From: Rhizobium tropici CIAT 899
GTDB lineage: Bacteria; Pseudomonadota; Alphaproteobacteria; Rhizobiales; Rhizobiaceae
Reading direction: 5' to 3'
Length of the DNA stretch: 64,000 bases
Assembly: GCF_000330885.1 (NCBI RefSeq)
Contig: NC_020062.1
Span: 8,374 to 72,373, forward strand
The notes under the pieces were generated by a model. It did not search any database. It worked only from the letters and a program-made list of their open reading frames with translations, and was not told the origin of the DNA. Position numbers and translations under genes: made by a program. Shown piece by piece: positions 43,205-51,678 of this stretch (within the stretch, counting starts at the first letter, position 1; the number at the start of each line of letters is the position of its first letter).

Positions 43205-43929
43205 TCGAGATCAATGGCGTCTCCAAATTCTACGGCACCTCTCAGGTCCTGAAGAACTGCAGCGTCAAGGTTGAGCGCGGCGAGATCGTCGTGGTGTGCG
43301 GCCCATCCGGTTCGGGCAAGTCGACCTTGATCAAATGCGTCAACGGCTTGGAGCCCTTCCAGGAGGGGTCCATCCAGGTGCACGGGATCGAGGTGGGCGA
43401 TCCGAAAACAGATCTGCCGAACCTGCGCACGCGCATCGGCATGGTCTTCCAGAATTTCGAACTCTTCGCGCATCTCAGCATCCTCGACAACATCATGCTG
43501 GCGCAGAAGATTGTGCTCGGACGCAGCCCGACGATGGCCGAAGCCAAGGCCATGCAACTGCTTGATCGTGTCGGCCTGATCGATCATGCGAAGAAGTTTC
43601 CGAGCCAGCTTTCCGGTGGCCAGCAGCAGCGCGTGGCCATTGCGCGCGCGCTCGCCATGGACCCTCTCGCGATGCTGTTCGACGAGCCGACGTCCGCGCT
43701 TGACCCGGAAATGGTGTCTGAAGTGCTTGACGTCATGACAGGCCTGGCAAGAGACGGAATGACGATGATGGTGGTGACCCATGAGATGGGCTTTGCCCGC
43801 CGCGTGGCCACCCGCGTCATCTTCATCGATCAAGGCGAGATCGTCGAGGATCGGCCGAGTGAAGAATTCTTCACCGCTAGTCACAATCCGAGAACGGAAG
43901 CCTTCCTCGGCAAGATACTCCGGCATTGA
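43201..43929 (+). CDS. Polar amino-acid ABC transporter ATP-binding protein
   Basis: This 242-aa ATPase of the GlnQ/HisP type energises the importer encoded upstream. Walker A is GPSGSGKST (34-42), the signature is [15 protein letters not shown] and Walker B is [13 protein letters not shown]; the switch histidine is in THEMGFA. It overlaps the fused oxidoreductase by four bases, so importer and enzyme are made together. Confidence 0.96.
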   Translation: MIEINGVSKFYGTSQVLKNCSVKVERGEIVVVCGPSGSGKSTLIKCVNGLEPFQEGSIQVHGIEVGDPKTDLPNLRTRIGMVFQNFELFAHLSILDNIMLAQKIVLGRSPTMAEAKAMQLLDRVGLIDHAKKFPSQLSGGQQQRVAIARALAMDPLAMLFDEPTSALDPEMVSEVLDVMTGLARDGMTMMVVTHEMGFARRVATRVIFIDQGEIVEDRPSEEFFTASHNPRTEAFLGKILRH

Positions 43930-44011
43930 TGGATGCTCACGTGCGGCGGAAACCGCACCGCCTAAACCGGAACCGACCACAATAGAGACAACCGAAGCAA
44001 GAGAGAGTGGA

Positions 44012-44428
44012 ATGAAGCTGAAGATCACTGCCGGCCCGTTTGAATTCGATGCCATGCTGGAGACGGCGAAGGCGCCCAAGACCTGCGAGGCCTTCCTGAA
44101 GGAGATGCCTTTCGAAGGAAAAATCGTACACGTACGCTGGTCGGGTGAGGGCGTGTGGATTCCGCTCGGGGAGCGAGATTTCGGTGTATCTTACGAGAAC
44201 CATACCAGCCACCCTGCCCCCGGCCAGATCATTCTTTATCCCGGCGGCATCAGCGAAACAGAAGTCCTGCTTGCCTATGGCGGCGTTGATTTCTCGTCAA
44301 AGATGGGGCAGCTCGCCGGAAATCATTTCATCACTGTCACATCCAATCTTGAGAAGCTTGCCGAGCTCGGTCGGCTCACTCTCTGGGAAGGAGCGCAAAA
44401 AATTCGGTTTGAAGCGGCCGACGGCTGA
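44012..44428 (+). CDS. DUF3830 family protein
   Basis: This 138-aa protein matches DUF3830, a small cyclophilin-like beta-barrel family, by its VHVRWSGEGVWIPLGE, HTSHPAPGQIILYPGG and SETEVLLAYG segments and the ending with GNHFITVT. Members cluster with hydantoin, opine and amidase genes; the activity is unknown to me. It closes the importer operon. The ATG at 44012 has a GAGAGAG upstream. Confidence 0.85.
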   Translation: MKLKITAGPFEFDAMLETAKAPKTCEAFLKEMPFEGKIVHVRWSGEGVWIPLGERDFGVSYENHTSHPAPGQIILYPGGISETEVLLAYGGVDFSSKMGQLAGNHFITVTSNLEKLAELGRLTLWEGAQKIRFEAADG

Positions 44429-44487
44429 TGCGCTGAAAATCATTGTGCACAGCCGTAGTTCCAGGTCACAGACATTAGTGGGGATTT

Positions 44488-44718
44488 GTGTTTAATGGCA
44501 TGGGCCTTGCTTTTCCTGGTGACCAGCAGTCCATCCTTTCAGTTCCAGAAGAATTTTCGAAAATGTCACCCGACTTGGATTTTGAACTCGCAAAAAAAGC
44601 CGCGAAAGAGGCGTCTGAGCTTTCGTCCAAGCGGCCAAGTGTCAAGCGGATGTTCCTGGAGCTGAAATCGACAGGGCGCTCGCCGTTGGGCCCTTTGAAA
44701 CGCGGCCGTGAACCCTGA
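44488..44718 (+). CDS. Small hypothetical protein (doubtful)
   Basis: A 76-aa frame from a GTG start encodes a charged, Lys-rich, probably helical peptide (ELAKKAAKEASELSSK). No family was recognised and the ribosome site is weak. It lies in the 353-base gap between two converging operons. It may be a gene remnant or chance frame. Confidence 0.25.
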   Translation: MFNGMGLAFPGDQQSILSVPEEFSKMSPDLDFELAKKAAKEASELSSKRPSVKRMFLELKSTGRSPLGPLKRGREP

Positions 44719-44781
44719 ATTTTGAGACTGTCTGGCGTCCGTATTTCCCGCTATTGACCTTGAACTCCAACCATGCCCCCG

Positions 44782-45540
44782 CTAGGGTCTGCCAGAGAAC
44801 ATCTTGCCAAAACCGGAAATGCGTGTGCGGTCGTACTCGACTGCCGACAAAGCACCGTAGATCGCCGTCGCCACGCTGTCATGGATCGCGATGTCGCAGG
44901 TCTTTTCAAGCTGATCGACGAGGGGGGCGCCGGCGAGATTGGTGCAGAAGACTGCGATCGAGTCCGGCTGCGCGGCTGCGAGATCGGCAACCATGCTGGT
45001 AATCACCTGGGGCGAAACCTGACTGAAGCTGAAGTTGTCTCTGATACCCAGATGCCTTTCGCAGATGATGTCTACACCTTCATTTGCGAAGGACTTCACG
45101 ATCGCAGCCTGGACGTCGTCGGTATATGGGGAGACCAGTCCGATCCTGGTCTCATTTCGCTTACGCATTACGTCGAAGAGGGCAAGCACCGATGTCGACG
45201 CCTTCACGCCCGTTGCCTTGGTGATGCGTTCACACAAGCGACGATCGCTATCGAGGCCGAGCCAGCCGGCACTGGTGCCGTTCCAGACGATGACATCAAC
45301 CTTGGCATCGGCAAGCAGTTCTGCAGCCGTCATCATCGGGCGGTCGTCGAACTGGCTGAGAAGCGCGGCGTCAAGCCCGATCGCGGTCACCCGGAACCGG
45401 GAGAAATGCGCCGTAACATCGGGCAGATTCTGAAGCATCTGCATTGTTACAGGTTCGAGAACGGTGTTGGAGGATGGCGTCAGCATCCCGATGCGAAGCG
45501 GTTTCACGGGTGTTTCCTGATTGTAAGTTTGATTATGCAT
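44782..45540 (-). CDS. Asp/Glu racemase superfamily protein, arylmalonate-decarboxylase-like
   Basis: This 252-aa protein belongs to the maleate isomerase/arylmalonate decarboxylase/Asp-Glu racemase superfamily (IGMLTPSSNTVLEP opening). The position of the first catalytic cysteine reads WNGTSAGW, without cysteine, while the second is kept as C199 in AVFCTNLAGA. A single cysteine with a GTS loop is the pattern of arylmalonate decarboxylase-type members, so cofactor-free decarboxylation or isomerisation is possible. It is the last gene of the eight-gene operon, and its ATG overlaps the amidase stop by eight bases. Confidence 0.82.
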   Translation of the reverse strand: MHNQTYNQETPVKPLRIGMLTPSSNTVLEPVTMQMLQNLPDVTAHFSRFRVTAIGLDAALLSQFDDRPMMTAAELLADAKVDVIVWNGTSAGWLGLDSDRRLCERITKATGVKASTSVLALFDVMRKRNETRIGLVSPYTDDVQAAIVKSFANEGVDIICERHLGIRDNFSFSQVSPQVITSMVADLAAAQPDSIAVFCTNLAGAPLVDQLEKTCDIAIHDSVATAIYGALSAVEYDRTRISGFGKMFSGRP

Positions 45541-46963
45541 GGATGGGTGGACGGCCAAGTTTCGGCAGAACGGCTTCAAAGGCTGCAGCCGCTGAAAGCA
45601 CTTTCGCATCGCCGAGATGGGGACCGATGATTTGTAGGCCGACAGGCAGGCCATTGACGAGACCGCACGGTACGCTGGCAGCCGGCTGGCCGGTCAGGTT
45701 GAAGGGTGAGGTAAAGGGGCACCATTCGTAGGGAGCGATAGGCTTGCCGTCGATTGCGGCAGGACCGTCCTGGTCTTTTCCGAAGGCTGTGACAGAAAGC
45801 GTAGGCGTCAAAATGAAATCGCAGCCGCTCATCACCTTTGCTATTTCATCGACGAAGGCCTTACGGGCGGTGATGGCATCCGTGGCATCCTCGAAAGGCC
45901 GTGACTCGGCAAGCAGATCCGTGACCGCTTTAGAGACTGGAAGCGACTTCTCGGTGAGAAGTTTGCGCATGCCGTTCAGGTCGGTTTCGAGAGCGACCAT
46001 GGCTTTGAACGTTGCGTGGACATCAATTCCAGGCGGAGCGCCGACCACCAATTCCAGTCCGCAGGCCTCGGCAACCAGCGCGACTGCCTTGTCCGTCGCG
46101 GCCTTCAGTGCCTGTTCGATCGCCCGGTCATGCCAGGTCGGCCAGTAGAGCACCTTCGCGCCGCGGGGTAGCGAGGCGATGCTGGTCCAGTCGAGATCAG
46201 CACAAGGTATGGACCAGCGGTCGCGAGGATCGGGACCGGCGATAACGGAGAGCATGAGCGCTGCGTCTGCAACGTCACGGGCGATGGGGCCGATATGCTC
46301 GATCGATTCCCAGCCCGAGACGCCTGGAAGCGAAATGTCGCGACATCCCGGCCACAGGGGTACGCGGCCCATCGCCGCCTTTATGCCGACCAGGCCGGAC
46401 AGGGCTGCTGGCAGACGCACGGAGCCTCCGCCATCGCTGCCGATGGCGATCGGGCAGACACCGGCCGCTACGGCTGCCGCCGAGCCTGCGCTGGAGCCGC
46501 CTGGAGATCGTTCGGTGTTCCATGGATTGCCGGTGGCAGGAAACAGCAGATTGTTGCCATGCGCGCCAAAGCCGAACTCCGAGACATTCGTCTTTCCGAG
46601 AATGATGGCATCGGCCGCCCTCAGCCGTTCGACGACGATGTCATCGGCATCGGGGATATAGTCGGCATAAAGGTTGGATCCAAAGGTGGTTCGTATCCCT
46701 TTCGTCAGAACCAGATCCTTGATTGCCACCGGGACACCTGCAAGCGCGCCGACCGGTTCCCCGCGGGCGATCCTGTCATCGAGCGCGGCGGCCGTCGCAT
46801 AGGCTTCCTCGCGAGCAAGCGTCGCGAAGGCATGGATTTCTGGTTCGACCTTGTCGAGTGCCGCGAAGGCGGCGTCCAGTATCTCGAGGGCGGAGACCGC
46901 GCCGGAAGAAACACGCGTCGCGATCTCACGGGCCGACAAGGTCGGGTATTCTTCGATAAGCAT
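45533..46963 (-). CDS. Amidase signature family hydrolase
   Basis: This 476-aa hydrolase has the Ser-cisSer-Lys triad: K82 in VAIKDLV, S158 in SPGGSSAGSAAA and S181 in GSDGGGSVR. The C-terminal TGQPAASVPCG and GLQIIGP segments are also typical. Family members hydrolyse amides, carbamoyl compounds or act in tRNA amidation; its place beside racemase-like proteins and a peptide/hydantoin-type importer suggests a carbamoyl or amide intermediate. It starts 12 bases after the racemase-like gene. Confidence 0.94.
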   Translation of the reverse strand: MLIEEYPTLSAREIATRVSSGAVSALEILDAAFAALDKVEPEIHAFATLAREEAYATAAALDDRIARGEPVGALAGVPVAIKDLVLTKGIRTTFGSNLYADYIPDADDIVVERLRAADAIILGKTNVSEFGFGAHGNNLLFPATGNPWNTERSPGGSSAGSAAAVAAGVCPIAIGSDGGGSVRLPAALSGLVGIKAAMGRVPLWPGCRDISLPGVSGWESIEHIGPIARDVADAALMLSVIAGPDPRDRWSIPCADLDWTSIASLPRGAKVLYWPTWHDRAIEQALKAATDKAVALVAEACGLELVVGAPPGIDVHATFKAMVALETDLNGMRKLLTEKSLPVSKAVTDLLAESRPFEDATDAITARKAFVDEIAKVMSGCDFILTPTLSVTAFGKDQDGPAAIDGKPIAPYEWCPFTSPFNLTGQPAASVPCGLVNGLPVGLQIIGPHLGDAKVLSAAAAFEAVLPKLGRPPIHA

Positions 46964-46975
46964 GGGGTCCTCCTG

Positions 46976-47758
46976 CTATGAAAGTTTTTCGTGCCGTTGC
47001 GATGCCGGGGACGTGCCTGCCAACAGCGAACGCTCGAGCGCTGGCGAAAGGCCGATGGATGGTTTCGGGTCCGGGCGGCGAAAGCTGCCGGCGGACGCCT
47101 TTTTCGAATTGAGGATAACGAGAAGCTCGGCCTGCTTGACGGCGGCGACGACGGATTCCACCACCGGCACCGGAATTCGGTCGCGGACGCGTGCCGCAAG
47201 GCCGGCGAGTGGCGCACCGGCAAGGATGATGGCGTCGGCGCCATCGTCTTCAATGGCCCTGCGCGCCAGCTCGATCAGCAGCCCTTCCTTCTCGTCTTGT
47301 ACATTGGCCAGCGATGCGAATGGTCCGTCGAGAAGCCGGATGCTCGCCAGCCTGTCGAGCAGGCCGTGTATTGCCACGCATTCGCGAAACCACGGTCCGA
47401 GCGCGCGCGAAAAGGACACGATCGAGAAGCGCTGGCCGAGCATGCAGGCGCTAAGCATGGCGGCTTCGGCAAGGCCGATCACCGGCACCGGCATCAATTC
47501 CCGTGCGCCGCCGAGGCCCGGATCGCCGAACGCGGCGACGATGGCGACATCGAAGGTGCCTTCCCGTTCCGCCAGGACATCCAGAACAATGCCCGATGCG
47601 ATCGCGGCTTCCGCCCGTGTGGCGATATAGGGAACGCCACGGGGCGCGGTCACGGGAATGAGCGTCGATCCGGCTGAGAGGAAGGGGCTTGCTGCCTGGA
47701 CCAGAAGGTCCGTTACGTCAGTCGATGTGTTGGGGTTGAGGAGCAGAATTCGGGTCAT
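46976..47758 (-). CDS. Hydantoin/Asp-Glu racemase-like protein lacking both catalytic cysteines
   Basis: This 260-aa protein is a clear relative of hydantoin racemase (ILLLNPNTSTDVTD start, FGDPGLGGARELMPVPVIGLAEAA). The racemisation cysteines are lost: the first position reads VAAFGDPG (Ala for Cys) and the second reads ILAGAPLAG where family members have LGCAGM. Classical two-base racemisation is therefore unlikely; binding or another reaction is possible. The last 40 residues form a charged tail. It overlaps the upstream ATPase gene by four bases. Confidence 0.85.
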   Translation of the reverse strand: MTRILLLNPNTSTDVTDLLVQAASPFLSAGSTLIPVTAPRGVPYIATRAEAAIASGIVLDVLAEREGTFDVAIVAAFGDPGLGGARELMPVPVIGLAEAAMLSACMLGQRFSIVSFSRALGPWFRECVAIHGLLDRLASIRLLDGPFASLANVQDEKEGLLIELARRAIEDDGADAIILAGAPLAGLAARVRDRIPVPVVESVVAAVKQAELLVILNSKKASAGSFRRPDPKPSIGLSPALERSLLAGTSPASQRHEKLS

Positions 47759-48741
47759 GATGGATCGCCTTCAGCCGCGCGATGACAAGCCACCAGATTG
47801 CCGTCGCTGCCTGGTGTCAGGGTCGGCATGGACTGCGTGCAGACCGGGAGTTCCACCGGGCAGCGACCGGCGAAGCGGCATGCGTTCGGGTTCGGATCGA
47901 TCGGGCTGGAGGCCGAACCTTCGAGCTTTGTGCGCGCGGAATTCTTCCGTTCTGGATCAGGAATGGCATCGATCAGCGCCCGGGTGTAGGGATGGCGCGG
48001 CTTGAAGTAGACGGATTTTGAGGGGCCGAATTCGACGATTCGTCCGAGATACATAACCGCGATCTTGTCGCAGAGAAGCCGGACGACGTTGAGATCATGC
48101 GACACGAAGAGATAGCTCATGTTTCGCTGCTTCTGCAGTTTCGACAGGAGATTGAGAATGAGCGACTGAACGGAAACATCGAGTGCCGATGTCGGTTCGT
48201 CGAGAACGAGAAGCTTCGGATTGACGGCGATTGCCCGCGCGATGCCGACGCGGGCCTTCTGGCCGCCCGACAGCTGGTGCGGATAGCGGCTGCCATATTC
48301 GCGCGGCAGGCCGACATCGTCCAATGCCGCAAGCACCCTGTCGGCAATCTCCTCGCCGGTTCCACCGACCAGGCGCTTCAAAGGATCGGCGATCGCCTGA
48401 AATACAGTGAAGCCCGGATTGAGGCTTTCCGTCGGATCCTGAAATACGACCTGGATGTCCCGTCGCAGAGGCGATCCGCCGAACGCCTTTGCCGGCATTT
48501 TCCCGACCTCGACGCCGGAGAGCCTTATCTCGCCCTCCGTCGGATCAACCAGGCGGGCGAGCACCCGGGCGAGCGTCGACTTTCCACAACCAGATTCACC
48601 GACAAGGCCGATGCACTCGCCTTCAGAGATTGTCAGACTAACGTGGTCGACGGCATGAAGCATTTTCCGGCGGAAGGTGCCGACCGGGTAGCGCTTTGAC
48701 AGGCCGTCGATTTCAACGAGTGGTAAGGAAGGAGCGCTCAT
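47755..48741 (-). CDS. Oligopeptide/dipeptide-type ABC transporter ATP-binding protein (DppF-like)
   Basis: This 328-aa ATPase has Walker A GESGCGKST, signature LSGGQKARVGIARAI, Walker [15 protein letters not shown] and the C-terminal OppF-type cysteine cluster region (CRFAGRCPVELPVC) found in peptide-importer ATPases. It pairs with the DppD-like ATPase, with which it overlaps by four bases. Confidence 0.95.
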   Translation of the reverse strand: MSAPSLPLVEIDGLSKRYPVGTFRRKMLHAVDHVSLTISEGECIGLVGESGCGKSTLARVLARLVDPTEGEIRLSGVEVGKMPAKAFGGSPLRRDIQVVFQDPTESLNPGFTVFQAIADPLKRLVGGTGEEIADRVLAALDDVGLPREYGSRYPHQLSGGQKARVGIARAIAVNPKLLVLDEPTSALDVSVQSLILNLLSKLQKQRNMSYLFVSHDLNVVRLLCDKIAVMYLGRIVEFGPSKSVYFKPRHPYTRALIDAIPDPERKNSARTKLEGSASSPIDPNPNACRFAGRCPVELPVCTQSMPTLTPGSDGNLVACHRAAEGDPS

Positions 48742-49700
48742 AGCGGGTGCCTGCAGCGGACGGAGTGATCACCATCGATCGGGCGAAGCGGGATCGGCGC
48801 GGTTTGGCAGGCCGGCTGTCGCCGGTCGCAGCGATGCAGGAATCTGCACGGTGGAAGCTCGCCCCGCAGATCGGGCAGGCTCCCTGGGATTGACGCCAGG
48901 TGCTCGAGTTCCGACTCGGCCGTCGGCGTCGCTGCAAAAAGCCCTTTTGTATAGGGGTGGGCGAAATTCGAGCGCAGTTCATCGGCCGGCGCGACTTCCA
49001 CAATATGGCCAGCATGCATCACCGCGATACGGTCGCAATATTCCCCGGCGAGGGCAAGGTCATGGGTGATCAGGATGGCCGACATTCTGGTTTCCAGGAC
49101 AAGTTCGCGGATCAGATCCATGACAACCGCCTGGGTCGTGACGTCGAGTCCCGTTGTTGGCTCGTCGGCGATCAGCAATGAAGGAGAGCATGACAGCGCC
49201 ATGGCGATCATCACGCGCTGGCACATACCGCCGGACAGTTCGAAGGGATAGGCTTCATAGCGTCGCTCGGGATCGGGAATGCGGACACGGGCAAGCGCGG
49301 CAATGGCGGCTGCCCTGGCGTTCGCCCTGGAAACTGGGCCGTGCCGCCTCAGCACATCCTCGATCTGCCGCCCGACGCGCATGATCGGGTTGAGAGCGGT
49401 GCGCGGACTTTGGAAGATCATCGATAGTTCGCGACCGCGAATGGATGCGAGCGGCGAGGCCGGGCCGGCCAGATCGATCCCCCCGAATTCTATCCTGTCC
49501 GCCTTGATCTCGGCACTGTCGTCAAGCAAGCCCATCAGGGCGTAGGAAAGCACGGACTTGCCCGATCCGCTTTCGCCGACGATCCCGAGGATCTCTCCCT
49601 TTGGAAGGGAGAAGTTGATATCGTTCAGAACCTTTACGGTACCGGACCGGGTCCGGAAGTCGACGTTCAGGTTCTCCACGGAGAGCAAGGGTACGCTCAT
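48738..49700 (-). CDS. Oligopeptide/dipeptide-type ABC transporter ATP-binding protein (DppD-like)
   Basis: This 320-aa ATPase has Walker A GESGSGKSV, signature LSGGMCQRVMIAMAL and Walker B LLIADEPTTGLDVT. Cysteines near the end (CRFLHRCDRRQPAC) probably hold an iron-sulfur cluster or structural fold typical of this group. The ATG at 49700 gives the normal length and overlaps the permease stop by four bases; earlier in-frame codons extend into the permease gene and were rejected. Confidence 0.95.
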   Translation of the reverse strand: MSVPLLSVENLNVDFRTRSGTVKVLNDINFSLPKGEILGIVGESGSGKSVLSYALMGLLDDSAEIKADRIEFGGIDLAGPASPLASIRGRELSMIFQSPRTALNPIMRVGRQIEDVLRRHGPVSRANARAAAIAALARVRIPDPERRYEAYPFELSGGMCQRVMIAMALSCSPSLLIADEPTTGLDVTTQAVVMDLIRELVLETRMSAILITHDLALAGEYCDRIAVMHAGHIVEVAPADELRSNFAHPYTKGLFAATPTAESELEHLASIPGSLPDLRGELPPCRFLHRCDRRQPACQTAPIPLRPIDGDHSVRCRHPL

Positions 49701-50572
49701 GTCCGCCTCCTCGGGTCGATAATATCTCTCAGGCCGTCGCCGATCAGGTTGAAACAGAAGACGGTGATGACTAGTGCCGCACCGGGGAAGACGAAGGTCC
49801 ACCACTCGCCGGAGAAGATGTATGAGGCACCTTCCGAGACCATGATCCCCCATTCCGGCGTCGGCGGACGGACACCCAGGCCGATGAAGGAAAGACCAGC
49901 CGCGTTGAGGATCGCCCAGCCGAGGTTGAGGGATCCCTGGACCATCATGGTCGGCAGGATATTCGGCACGATGTGGAATGCCAGCAGCTGGAACGGCCGG
50001 TTGCCGCCCATTCTCGCCGCCTCGACGAAGGTCATGTCGCGGCGGACATTGACCTCGCTCCGGGCGAAGCGGCTATAGAACGGCAGGTTGATGATGGCTG
50101 TCGCCAGGACGATGTTCTCGACGCTGTTGCCCAATGCCGCAACGATGCCCATCGCCAGGACGAAGAGCGGGAACGCCATGATCGTATCCATGAAACGGCC
50201 GATGATGGCATCCGTCCAGCCGCCGAAATAGCCGGCAATCGCGCCGGTCGCCGTGCCGAAGATGAAAGACAGGGCGACTGCGCCGATGGCCATGCCGATG
50301 TCGAGCCGCGTGGCGACGGCAACGCGGCTGAGGATGTCGCGGCCGAGCGCATCGGTTCCGAACGGATGCGCCAGGCTCGGCGCCTTCAGGGCTGTGGCCG
50401 AATCCACCGCCAGCGGATCGTAGGGGACGAGCCAGGGTGCGAGCAGCGAAACGACGACAAACAGCAGCAGGATCAGCGCTGCGGCCAGCGTCAGCTTGTT
50501 CTCGCCCGCCATGTGCCGGGCATCCCCCCAGAAGGTGCTGGCCTGCATGTTAGATGAGGTAGTGTCAGCCAT
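49697..50572 (-). CDS. Oligopeptide/dipeptide-type ABC transporter permease (DppC-like)
   Basis: This 291-aa permease has an N-terminal helix (about 28-48), the PLAPFGTD-like region HPFGTDALGRDILSR characteristic of OppC/DppC, and five further helices with the EAA loop EAARMGGNRPFQLLAFHIVPN. It overlaps the DppB-like gene by eight bases. It forms the channel with that partner. Confidence 0.95.
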   Translation of the reverse strand: MADTTSSNMQASTFWGDARHMAGENKLTLAAALILLLFVVVSLLAPWLVPYDPLAVDSATALKAPSLAHPFGTDALGRDILSRVAVATRLDIGMAIGAVALSFIFGTATGAIAGYFGGWTDAIIGRFMDTIMAFPLFVLAMGIVAALGNSVENIVLATAIINLPFYSRFARSEVNVRRDMTFVEAARMGGNRPFQLLAFHIVPNILPTMMVQGSLNLGWAILNAAGLSFIGLGVRPPTPEWGIMVSEGASYIFSGEWWTFVFPGAALVITVFCFNLIGDGLRDIIDPRRRT

Positions 50573-51587
50573 CGTAGCGAACCCTCGGATCGATCGCGGC
50601 CGCCGCAAGGTCGACCACGAGGTTGAGGAGGATGTAGAGGATTGCCATCATCAGCACGAACCCCTGGACAGCGGCGTAATCCGAGGTGATGACGGCGTTG
50701 ACGGCATAGGCGCCGATCCCTGGCCAAGCGAAGACCTGCTCGACTAGAACATTGGCGCCGAGCAGGAAGGAAAAAACCATGCCGAGGATATTGACGACGG
50801 GCAGCATCGCATTGCGCAGGCCGTATCCGTAGACGATCCTGGCTCGAGAAAGCCCCATGGCACGCGCAGTGCGACAGAAATCGCTGGAGAGCGAGGCCAA
50901 CATGGAGGCGCGGGCGATGCGAGCGATCGGCGCCAGCGCGAACAGGCCGAGTGAGATCGATGGCAGCATCAGCTGGGACAGGGAGGCCCAGAAGGCCTGG
51001 ATGTCGCCGGCGAGCAGCGTGTCGATAAGGTAAAGCCCGGTCACTGTCGGCGGTATCGAGAAGTAGGTGTCATTCAGGCGGCCAAGAGGTTCCGGCGCGA
51101 TACCGAGCCTGAAGTAGAAGACATAGACCAGTCCCAGGGCGACGAAGAAGGTCGGGAAGGCCGCACCGACCGAGACGATGATGCGACAGAGGTGGTCGAT
51201 CGCCTTTCCCGGGCGCGTCGCGGCCGCGATGCCGAGCGGCAATCCGATGAGCATTGCGAAGACAAGCGCGCAGAGCGTCAGTTCGATCGATACCGGCAGC
51301 CGCGTCACAAGGTCTTGAAACACCGGCTGGCCGCTGGAAAGCGAAGTGCCGAGATCGCCGTGCAGAAGGCGTGAGGTATAGTCGCCGAATTGAAACCAGA
51401 GCGACCTGTCGAGCCCGAGCGCGTTGCGGATCTGGGCAATGCTTTCGGGCGTAGCGGACGATCCGGCATAATAGGCGGCGGCGTCGCCGGGCAGCGCCCG
51501 CGCCAACAAGAATGTGACGACGACCACGCCGATGATGCTCGGGATCGCGGTCGCGATCCGCTTTGCAAAACTCAGGGCCATTTTCAT
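50565..51587 (-). CDS. Oligopeptide/dipeptide-type ABC transporter permease (DppB-like)
   Basis: This 340-aa permease has the OppB/DppB opening (VVVVTFLLARALPGDAA), six helices, an EAA loop (CRTARAMGLSRARIVYGYGL) and the final AIDPRVRYDG. It lies 91 bases after the binding-protein gene in the same operon. Confidence 0.95.
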   Translation of the reverse strand: MKMALSFAKRIATAIPSIIGVVVVTFLLARALPGDAAAYYAGSSATPESIAQIRNALGLDRSLWFQFGDYTSRLLHGDLGTSLSSGQPVFQDLVTRLPVSIELTLCALVFAMLIGLPLGIAAATRPGKAIDHLCRIIVSVGAAFPTFFVALGLVYVFYFRLGIAPEPLGRLNDTYFSIPPTVTGLYLIDTLLAGDIQAFWASLSQLMLPSISLGLFALAPIARIARASMLASLSSDFCRTARAMGLSRARIVYGYGLRNAMLPVVNILGMVFSFLLGANVLVEQVFAWPGIGAYAVNAVITSDYAAVQGFVLMMAILYILLNLVVDLAAAAIDPRVRYDG

Positions 51588-51678
51588 GAACTCAGTCTCC
51601 GCACGTCACGTCTCCAAGCGATTGGCCGATCCGGGGGTGAATGCCGGGGCGCGGTTCAGGCCGCCCCCGACTTCCCTG

